Shown: piece after piece, positions 1-6,032 of the stretch | Numbering within the stretch: the first letter of the stretch is position 1 | How the letters are laid out: every line of letters begins with the position of its first letter | Source: CALZJC01 sp041574955 | GTDB lineage: Bacteria > Acidobacteriota > Thermoanaerobaculia > Multivoradales > JAHEKO01 | Direction: 5' to 3' | NCBI GenBank assembly: GCA_041574955.1 | Contig: JBFGNS010000026.1 | Span: 1 to 35,868 of the forward strand | DNA: 35,868 bases | Notes under the pieces: model-generated | The model's input: the letters and a program-made list of their open reading frames with translations, nothing else | Database searches by the model: none | Told to the model about the DNA's origin: nothing | Position numbers and translations under genes: made by a program

Positions 1-2
1 CC

Positions 3-665
3 GGCCTGGTGTTCGTCAACGTGGCGTCCGAGTTCCGGAGCCGGCTCGAGCGGCACGGCATCCGCGATGGCGAGGGCATCGTGATGCGTTGGTTCCCCGG
101 GCTCGATCGGGCGGTGGAGTGGTGCGAGGACCAGATCCTGCTCGCCCGCGGTTTCGACCTCGAAGAGCCTCACGTTGCGCTCGCCGATAGGCTCGCCAGA
201 TCCCTGGTGTCGGACGAGACTCCCAAGCTGATGGGCTACCTGGAGCGCATGGACGTCGCGGCAGGGCATCTGCTGATGAGCCAGGACGATCCGCCCGACG
301 ACGTCTACCTGATCGAGACGGGCAGGGTCACGCTCGAGCTGGAGCTGGTGGACGGCCAGACGGTCCGCCTGCTCACCTCCGGTGCCGGCTCGGTGGTGGG
401 GCAGGAGGAGCTCTACGTCGGCACCTCACGCACCGCCTCGGCCATCACCGAGACGCCTTGCACGCTGTACCGCTTGTCGGCCGGTGCCCTCCACCGCCTG
501 GAGGTCGACCAGCCGCGCCTCGCCATCGCGCTCCACCACTTCATGGCGCGCACACTCACCGAGCGGCTCGCGGCCCTTCGGCGGCGGCTGCAGAGCCTGG
601 CGGTCGGCGAGACCTCGTCTCGGAGCTCGATGGGAGGGGGTCCGGCAGCGGGAGGCGGTGGATGA
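3..665 (+). CDS. SulP-family anion transporter C-terminus: STAS end plus cyclic-nucleotide-binding domain (5' truncated)
   Basis: The reading frame is open to the left edge, so this is the 3' part of a longer gene; the first complete codon is at base 3. The first 45 or so residues (GLVFVNVASEFRSRL..., MRWFPGLDRAVEWCEDQIL) resemble the last strand and helix of a STAS domain as found at the end of SulP sulfate/bicarbonate transporters. They are followed by a cNMP-binding (Crp-like) beta-roll at about residues 75-185: LLMSQDDPPDDVYLIETGRV, GSVVGQEELYVG and SRTASAITETPCTLYRLS. A Gly-rich tail ends the protein. SulP proteins with STAS plus cNMP tails are known; the transporter identity is inferred because all membrane segments lie outside the window. 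Alternative: a stand-alone STAS/Crp-like regulator. Confidence 0.65.
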   Translation, partial: GLVFVNVASEFRSRLERHGIRDGEGIVMRWFPGLDRAVEWCEDQILLARGFDLEEPHVALADRLARSLVSDETPKLMGYLERMDVAAGHLLMSQDDPPDDVYLIETGRVTLELELVDGQTVRLLTSGAGSVVGQEELYVGTSRTASAITETPCTLYRLSAGALHRLEVDQPRLAIALHHFMARTLTERLAALRRRLQSLAVGETSSRSSMGGGPAAGGGG

Positions 666-737
666 TCGAGCCGCAACGAAGAGAGGCACCAGGCGGCGCA
701 GAAGAGGAGGTCCGTGGGGCACCTCTCCTGGGGATCC

Positions 738-758
738 AAGCCGAGCTCAGCCCGGCTT
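738..758. terminator. Weak hairpin between convergent genes
   Basis: AAGCCG (738-743) and CGGCTT (753-758) form a 6-bp stem with a 9-base loop. On the plus strand it is followed by TCCCTT. It lies where the transporter gene and the minus-strand operon converge and overlaps the last codons of the latter. The stem is short and the U-tract poor, so this is only a candidate. Confidence 0.3.
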
Positions 759-1418
759 TCCCTTGAGCGCGTAGGTCTCCCAACGACCGGCGTGCTTCCC
801 GAGGCTCGTCCATTCCGATTCCGGGGCCGCCATCTCATACTGGTACTCGCGTCCGCGTCTCCGGACCCGAACCGATTTGACCCTGAACTGATACACCGCC
901 TTCGGAAGACCCCGAGCCGCGTACGTCCCCTCTGGGGCGGTGGGAGCTGTACCACGGGGAAGCGGTCTCCAACCGCTCGTCGGCTTGAAGGCTCTGCCTT
1001 CCGGCTGCAAGACCCTGTACTCCCCGACCACCTCGGCGCCGGCGACCGGCTCGCCCCTCGCGTTCTCGACCCGTACGTAGAGGACGCCCTTCTCCTTGGG
1101 AGGAGATCCGTTCTTTAGGCCGAGGCCCACCTTCACCTGCGCCGGCTGATCCTGCACCCGTGTGGGCCGTGCGACGGTCTTCGTCGACTGCAGCACGCCC
1201 GTCAGAGAGTGCCGCTCGACGCTCGTCACCCGGAACGTGAAGGAGTCTTCTACCTCGATCGGCGCCGACAGGACCGTCGGCCCACCCGCCACGATCACCG
1301 CCGTTCGTCGCGGGCCGCTGTCGTCGGCGTCGGCGGTGAACATCCCCGTCACCTCGGCCCCGTCGGCCCCCTCGATCGTGACCGCGGCCGATGCCGTGAT
1401 TCTCCGTCTCTCGGCCAC
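747..1418 (-). CDS. Hypothetical protein with N-terminal Ig-like domain, paralogous to the upstream gene
   Basis: A 223-residue protein that I do not recognise as a named family. Residues 1-85 (ASAAVTIEGADGAEVTGMF..., SAPIEVEDSFTFRVTSVER) follow the same template as the whole upstream protein: a V-x-I-x-G-A strand, a G-x-F strand, an APIE/AQIE strand and F-T/R-V-T-S. This suggests a duplicated beta-sandwich. A second beta-rich part from about residue 95 contains VLYVRVENARGEPVAGAEVVGEYRV, resembling the 'G-x-P-V-x-G-A-x-V' pattern of carboxypeptidase-regulatory/Ig-like domains. There is no signal peptide. The GTG start overlaps the upstream TAG stop by one base, so translation is probably coupled. 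It is the last gene of a three-gene minus-strand operon. Confidence 0.6.
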   Translation of the reverse strand: MAERRRITASAAVTIEGADGAEVTGMFTADADDSGPRRTAVIVAGGPTVLSAPIEVEDSFTFRVTSVERHSLTGVLQSTKTVARPTRVQDQPAQVKVGLGLKNGSPPKEKGVLYVRVENARGEPVAGAEVVGEYRVLQPEGRAFKPTSGWRPLPRGTAPTAPEGTYAARGLPKAVYQFRVKSVRVRRRGREYQYEMAAPESEWTSLGKHAGRWETYALKGKPG

Positions 1419-1708
1419 TACTCGTAGCTCAGGACGATGTCGGTGACGTTCGCGATGTCGAGCGTCTGGGTCCTCTGCCCCGTCAGCACATACGGCTGCT
1501 TGCCCGCCTCGTCCCTGGTGATGCTCGTGACCGTGAACTCGAGGGCTGTCGTCGCCTCGATCTGAGCCGTCAGCGTTGCGGTGCCGTCTCTCGAGATCTT
1601 CGCCGGCTCTGCGTGACTCTCCTTCTTGCCGGTCTTGAAGGTCCCTCGTATCCAGGCCCCCCCGCGGGCGCCCGAGATCTTCACCTTCGCCGTCGCCATC
1701 TTGGCCAT
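1418..1708 (-). CDS. Small Ig-like domain hypothetical protein
   Basis: A 96-residue protein starting at the ATG at 1708, chosen because GGAGG lies a few bases upstream (1715-1719 on the minus strand). An upstream in-frame start would run into unrelated Arg/Ser-rich sequence. It consists almost entirely of one beta-sandwich-like domain: ATAKVKISGARGGAWIRGTF, AEPAKISRDGTATLTAQIE, ALEFTVTSITRDEAG. This matches the first domain of the downstream protein strand by strand. No secretion signal or catalytic motif is visible. Its function is unknown; the arrangement suggests structural or binding partners expressed together. Confidence 0.6.
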   Translation of the reverse strand: MAKMATAKVKISGARGGAWIRGTFKTGKKESHAEPAKISRDGTATLTAQIEATTALEFTVTSITRDEAGKQPYVLTGQRTQTLDIANVTDIVLSYE

Positions 1709-1718
1709 CACCGACCTC

Positions 1719-2030
1719 CTATCCGTAGCTGAGCTCCGTGATCGAGACATGGACCGGGCCGTCCAGAGCCCTTTCGTCTTCCCCGCGTGGCCCCCGCATG
1801 GCCGGGGGCGGATCGAGGCTGTCCGCCACACTCCGCGACCAGAGAAAGCTCAAGCCGAGCCCCAGGCGCAACGTGTCGAGCCAGGCCTGCTGGCCGTCGG
1901 CGATCGCCTCCGCCGGCCCGTACCGGCCCCGGGCGATCTTCTCGATCGTCACGGCGGAGCGCCGGAGCTGGCGCTCCCACGCCGCGCGGTAGAGCTCGGC
2001 GCCCTCCGAGATCGTCTGCTCGCGGTCCAT
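1719..2030 (-). CDS. Hypothetical protein, helical N-terminus (phasin-like at best)
   Basis: A 103-residue protein that would open the three-gene operon; its stop is about 10 bases before the next ATG. Residues 1-65 are helical and amphipathic (ELYRAAWERQLRRSAVTIEKI, AIADGQQAWLDTLRLGLGLS), loosely like phasin-type or coiled-coil proteins. The C-terminus VHVSITELSYG is strand-like and ends similarly to the next gene (ending IVLSYE). There is no clear Shine-Dalgarno sequence at the ATG, and an in-frame TAG lies eight codons upstream, so the start is uncertain (see the finding on 2031-2240). Confidence 0.45.
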   Translation of the reverse strand: MDREQTISEGAELYRAAWERQLRRSAVTIEKIARGRYGPAEAIADGQQAWLDTLRLGLGLSFLWSRSVADSLDPPPAMRGPRGEDERALDGPVHVSITELSYG

Positions 2031-2390
2031 GAGCCGTCGCGACGCAGGCTAACACCAGATCGCGCAGGTGCGCCGCCCCGAAGAGTCCCCTGAGATCTCC
2101 AGTCTCTTCGACGGGATCGGACTCCCGCATCCGTCCTGTCCAGTCGATGGGCTCGAAGATCGCGCGGCTTCTGCGGCCCAAGACCGCCCGCCGGCGGTCT
2201 TGCGAGCTCAGTGCTGCTGGCTCCTCGGCGGTACATCTGTGGTAGGAAGACCTCGGCACAGTCAACAGTGTGGCCGTCCATGACGCGGCGCCGATCGGCC
2301 GAGAATCGTGGGCGCTGGCCGTCCGGGTTTCCGGGGCCGCCGGCTGGGAGAGCTGGACGGATCGCACGAAGCAGAAAGGAGCTGTATCGG
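2031..2390. other. Intergenic/undetermined stretch between divergent genes
   Basis: About 360 bases between the minus-strand operon and the YbjN-like gene. I see no convincing promoter hexamers or RNA gene. The minus strand between about 2240 and 2032 reads as an open frame without a stop and with a coding-like residue mix. It could be a frameshifted 5' extension of the 1719-2030 gene. Confidence 0.4.
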
Positions 2391-2846
2391 ATGGATATCG
2401 AGCGACGCTTGCGGTGCAGTGCTCTGGTAGCGCTTCTGCTGCTGACCTCAGTTCCCCTGGCCGCTCAGGCCCCCGTCACCTACCAGGTGAACCCCGCCGA
2501 GGTGGTGCGCTTCCTGAGCGACGTCGGGTTCAGCGGTGCCACCCTGGACGAGGATGGGGACGTGGACGTCAGGATGCAGGACTACGATGTCCTGATCCTC
2601 GTCGGCTCCTCGAACGGGAGGTACCTGCTGGCAAAGTTCGCCATCACCGGCAGCAAGGGAACGATGGCGATGATGAACGAGTGGAATCGGACCCACAAGT
2701 ACTCGCGTGCCTATATCGATGTCGACGGGGATGCGATGCTCGAGAGCGATCTGAACCTCGAGGGCGGGGTGACCGCCGAAACCATCAAGGCCTTCCTACG
2801 GACCTTCGACTTGTCGCTCCGGGAGTTCATCCAGACGATCTCGTGA
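2391..2846 (+). CDS. Secreted YbjN-domain-like protein
   Basis: A 151-residue protein. The ATG at 2391 is chosen because AAAGGAGC lies 8-15 bases upstream and the encoded N-terminus becomes a signal peptide (two Arg, then ALVALLLLTSVPLAAQA). The mature part matches the YbjN/type-III-chaperone-like fold pattern: VNPAEVVRFLSDVGFSG (helix 1), a strand block with DEDGDVDVRM and YDVLILVG, AMMNEWNRTHKYSRAYID and a C-terminal helix after GGVTAETIKAFLRTFDLSL. YbjN proteins are small regulators or chaperones of unclear biochemical role. A secreted version would act in the periplasm. It converges on the alpha/beta hydrolase gene. Confidence 0.6.
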   Translation: MDIERRLRCSALVALLLLTSVPLAAQAPVTYQVNPAEVVRFLSDVGFSGATLDEDGDVDVRMQDYDVLILVGSSNGRYLLAKFAITGSKGTMAMMNEWNRTHKYSRAYIDVDGDAMLESDLNLEGGVTAETIKAFLRTFDLSLREFIQTIS

Positions 2847-2870
2847 AACCCTGCGGCGACTCGGAGGGTT
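2847..2870. terminator. Candidate bidirectional terminator hairpin
   Basis: AACCCT (2847-2852) and AGGGTT (2865-2870) form a 6-bp stem with a 12-base loop, starting one base after the YbjN-like stop codon. A second small dyad (CCGG...CCGG, 2871-2886) follows. It sits between two convergent genes, which fits a shared weak terminator. There is no U-run. Confidence 0.3.
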
Positions 2871-2895
2871 CCGGGGCTGCTTCCGGCTTCGCGCT

Positions 2896-4317
2896 CTAAG
2901 AGATAGGTGCGTCCCGTTCTCGCTCCCCGGACCTCCCGAGCTTGGCGCGGAAGATGATCTTCCTCAGGGCGTCGACGGTGTCTGACACCGGATCGGCGGT
3001 GCTCCGCGGCCAGTAGCGGGTGTGGGATCGGAGCTTTCGCTCCCAGCGGCGGTGGCGGACGGGGAATGTCCCGGGCAGTCGATTGTCCACACCCCACCCG
3101 AACGACGACGGGATCTCTCCGGAGAGGGCGTCGCCCCTGAAGAAGAGATTGGTCCACTTGGTCACGGCAAAGTGCGCGGCATGGTGCAGCACCCGGCTGC
3201 CGTCCGCGTTGTCGAACCAGTATGCGTCGCTGTCCTCGTCCAGGACCGGCGGGCAGGTCGGTAGCTCGCGCTGTTGGGTTCTGTCGTCCAGCTCGTCTCC
3301 CGAGCTCGCGAGCAGTATGTCGGCATAGGTCATCGGGCTTCCCAGGGTGACGAGATCGCTGATCCGCCACGGGCAGTCTCGAGGCAGGGATGCGAACAGG
3401 ACGTCCTGCGCCTTGCGGTAGCCCGCCGGGTCTCCGGACCTCCTGTCGCCGGCCTGCCGAAGCTTGTCGAGTGCCGCGAATGCCTCTGTGCCCGGCTCGA
3501 ACGGGATGCGCTCGTTCACCTCGGCCCAGTAGAACCTCAGGAGGTCGTACGCAATGATGCTCCCGAGACTGTGGCCGATCACGAGGATGCGCTCGTACTT
3601 GGGCCCGCCGTTGTCGCGAGCTCTGTGCAAGCCATGCAGGATTTTCACGCCGTCGCGGCGAATCGCCTGGCGCTCGGCCACATTGCCGGGCGCCGGGTTC
3701 AGATAGCGGGCGGCATCGCCCACCCAGTACAGCATCGGAGCCGAAGCGACGGCGGCCAGCACGGTCAGAACGAGCGAACCGGCCGCGGCGATCGTCAGGA
3801 CTGTCTCGACTTCGGTCCACAACGCGGCAGTGGTGATCAACCGAATGACGACGAGGGTCACGAGGAGGAGAGCGGTGACGCCCAGCAGCATGAGGGTCGC
3901 CCACGACACGAGCCAGATCTTTCGCAGACGTTTCGGCACCGCGCCGTAGGAAGCCCGTAGCAGTCGCCAGGCCCAGCCACGGATGTGGCGAGATGTCGTG
4001 TCTCGCAGCCGGAAAGCCCAGTAGTACTCGAAGAAACAGGTCTTCTCGGTGACCTCGACCGGCTCGCCCTTGTCTGTGACCCGGGATGTCTTCCGCTCAC
4101 TCGTGAGCCGACGCAGCTCGAACGACCGCGAGAGATCGTCGGGCTTGCTCCTGTAGTCCCGGTTGCCGACCAGCGCCAAGACGAAGCTGCGCAGGGTCGA
4201 CATCGGCTCCTGCTCGCCGATGCCGTGAATCAGCAGCACGGCTTGCCGGCAGACGGGCTCGGACCGCGGAGTGGGCGCGCCGGCGCGGAAGCTACCTTGT
4301 CCCCTGTTGGTGGGCAC
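2896..4317 (-). CDS. Membrane-anchored alpha/beta hydrolase (lipase/esterase-like, HGIGEQ type)
   Basis: A 473-residue protein. I place the start at the GTG at 4317 because GGAGGT (4325-4330, minus strand) precedes it by exactly 7 bases; the ATG at 4341 would put this strong site inside the gene. AVLLIHGIGEQ (26-36) is the first strand and oxyanion turn of the alpha/beta-hydrolase fold. VIGHSLGSIIAYDLL (246-260) is the nucleophile elbow with Ser250. The acid may be among D-rich residues around 350-365, and a His-rich stretch (HHAAHF) follows. Two hydrophobic segments at about 136-166 and 172-197 split the fold and look membrane-spanning. Family members with HGIGEQ are mostly uncharacterised esterases. 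It is divergent from a patatin gene, so both may act on lipids. Confidence 0.7.
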   Translation of the reverse strand: MPTNRGQGSFRAGAPTPRSEPVCRQAVLLIHGIGEQEPMSTLRSFVLALVGNRDYRSKPDDLSRSFELRRLTSERKTSRVTDKGEPVEVTEKTCFFEYYWAFRLRDTTSRHIRGWAWRLLRASYGAVPKRLRKIWLVSWATLMLLGVTALLLVTLVVIRLITTAALWTEVETVLTIAAAGSLVLTVLAAVASAPMLYWVGDAARYLNPAPGNVAERQAIRRDGVKILHGLHRARDNGGPKYERILVIGHSLGSIIAYDLLRFYWAEVNERIPFEPGTEAFAALDKLRQAGDRRSGDPAGYRKAQDVLFASLPRDCPWRISDLVTLGSPMTYADILLASSGDELDDRTQQRELPTCPPVLDEDSDAYWFDNADGSRVLHHAAHFAVTKWTNLFFRGDALSGEIPSSFGWGVDNRLPGTFPVRHRRWERKLRSHTRYWPRSTADPVSDTVDALRKIIFRAKLGRSGERERDAPIS

Positions 4318-4386
4318 TGGCGCTACCTCCTTCCGAGCCATGGCGCATGGCTCCCGACTGCCACATATTCTGCGGCAGGCTCCCGG

Positions 4387-4440
4387 TCCCGGCAATCTAT
4401 CAACGGAAGAAGATGTCTATATCTTCGGGTATAGCCGGGA
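4387..4440. repeat. Nested inverted repeat in the hydrolase/patatin intergenic region
   Basis: Three concentric dyads share one centre: TCCCGG (4387-4392) with CCGGGA (4435-4440), CTAT (4397-4400) with ATAG (4431-4434), and GAAGAT (4409-4414) with ATCTTC (4421-4426) around a 6-base loop. The segment is much more AT-rich than its surroundings. It lies in the 347-base gap between two divergent genes, so it could be an operator, a 5'-leader structure or a cruciform. The rest of the gap shows no further clear signal except the two ribosome-binding sites. Confidence 0.5.
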
Positions 4441-4664
4441 GTCGGCTCCGGGGGCCCGGGCCGGTTAAGGTGCAGATCCAGCAGCGGGCTTGCCGAGGCG
4501 GCGGGGTGGGGAGGAGCGCCCTGGAGAGGCCGCCAGTCTGCTGCTGGGAAGCCGTGATGCAACCCCGGTGATTGCTCTCGGTCCTCGGCGCCCTTAGGAT
4601 CGAGCCAAACGCCACGGTGGGAGGGCACATTCTGGAGGAACCCCGAGCCGGGAGGGACGACGCA

Positions 4665-6032
4665 ATGGAATTCGATCTCGTCTTTGAAGGTGGCGGCGCG
4701 AAGGGCTCCGTCTTCGTGGGTGCGCTGGAGGCGTTCGAGGAGCGCGGGCACACGGCGCGGCGCATCATCGGGACCTCCGCCGGCGCCATCACGGCGACCT
4801 TGATGGCGGCCGGATACAAGGCGGAAGAGCTGCGCACGGCCGTTAAGGGCAAGACGGACGGCAGGTCCCCGTTTTCGACGTTCATGGATGCGCCGGAACG
4901 AGGGATCTTCAAGGATCGGGATCTCGAAGAGAGCCTGACCTACGCCATCCTCGAAGAGGTCGACCTGCCGTGGATACCCGGGATGGCGAGAGGCCTGATC
5001 GACCGGACCATCCTCGACCTCCTGCTGGGCGTGGACGTCTACCGCAAGTTCTTCTCCTTCATCGAACGGGGCGGCCTCTACGCGGGAGAGGCGTTTCGCG
5101 TCTGGTTCACGAAGATGCTCGATGACAAGAGCCCCGGCCTCGGCCAGGCTACCCTGCGGAGCTTCCGCGACAGGACCCGCGACAGGACCCGGAGCGAGCT
5201 CTCGCTGGTGGCCTCGGACACCGAGTGGAAGAAGATGCTGGTCCTGAACCACCGGACGGCTCCGGACTGTCCCGTGGCATGGGCCGTTCGGATGTCGATG
5301 AGCATTCCCTTCCTGTGGCAGGAGGTGAAGTGGGACCCGGACTGGGGTCCGTATCAGGGCAAGGCCATCGACGACCACACGATCGTGGATGGCGGCGTGC
5401 TGTCGAACTTCCCGATCCACTTGCTGGCGTCCCGGGATCCCGACGTCGTCGAGATCATGGGGGATAAGGACCCGGATGCCGTGCCCACGCTCGGCCTGCT
5501 GATCGACGAGACGCGGGAGGTCGCGGGTGCGGAAGATCAGGAGAGCGGGAGCGACGGCGCCCTGGAGGGCGGAGCAGGCAAGGCGGCGGGCGAAGGCAGG
5601 GCCGGCGGCGAAAGAGAGGGAAAGCCGTCCCTCGAGCTGCGTAACCTGCGGACCGTCAAGCGCATCGGCCGGCTGGTCGATACGATGACCAACTCGCACG
5701 ACTCGCACGCCATCAAGGCCCACGCCAGGCAGATCTGCAGACTGCCGGCCAAGGGCTACGGCACCACGGAGTTCGACATGGACCCCGGTAGGCAGGATCT
5801 TCTGATCGCGGCAGGCAAGAAGGCGATGGAGGAGTACCTGGACGGCCTGACCTTCAACCTGACGGAGGCGAGCCGGTATGCGAAGTGGTCGCCGGCGGCG
5901 CTACGGAGCGCGATTCAAGAGGGCACGCTCGAAGGCGAGGGTGGCGGGCACCACCCCTACGAGATCAAGCAGACCCAGCTGGCGCAGTGGATGGCGCAAA
6001 GGTCCACCGACCTACTCGAACCGGAGCAGTAG
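4665..6032 (+). CDS. Patatin-like phospholipase
   Basis: A 455-residue protein. The ATG at 4665 is preceded by GGAGGGA (4651-4657) and places the hallmark glycine loop at the very N-terminus. LVFEGGGAKGSVFVGAL (5-21) is the oxyanion-hole loop, IIGTSAGAITA (34-44) the GxSxG elbow with Ser38, and IVDGGVLSNFP (240-250) the catalytic Asp242 of the Ser-Asp dyad. A Gly/Glu/Ala-rich low-complexity linker (about 285-320) precedes a C-terminal helical part. No signal peptide is seen, so it is probably cytosolic or membrane-peripheral. Patatins hydrolyse acyl esters of phospholipids; substrate and role here are not visible. The last 21 bases overlap, tail to tail, the glycosyltransferase gene on the other strand. 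Confidence 0.85.
   Translation: MEFDLVFEGGGAKGSVFVGALEAFEERGHTARRIIGTSAGAITATLMAAGYKAEELRTAVKGKTDGRSPFSTFMDAPERGIFKDRDLEESLTYAILEEVDLPWIPGMARGLIDRTILDLLLGVDVYRKFFSFIERGGLYAGEAFRVWFTKMLDDKSPGLGQATLRSFRDRTRDRTRSELSLVASDTEWKKMLVLNHRTAPDCPVAWAVRMSMSIPFLWQEVKWDPDWGPYQGKAIDDHTIVDGGVLSNFPIHLLASRDPDVVEIMGDKDPDAVPTLGLLIDETREVAGAEDQESGSDGALEGGAGKAAGEGRAGGEREGKPSLELRNLRTVKRIGRLVDTMTNSHDSHAIKAHARQICRLPAKGYGTTEFDMDPGRQDLLIAAGKKAMEEYLDGLTFNLTEASRYAKWSPAALRSAIQEGTLEGEGGGHHPYEIKQTQLAQWMAQRSTDLLEPEQ

Noticed and set aside
4665..6032. Patatin as the effector of an anti-phage signalling system (CBASS-like)
   Set aside because: No cyclic-oligonucleotide synthase, E1/E2-like or other defence gene is found within 10 kb on either side.
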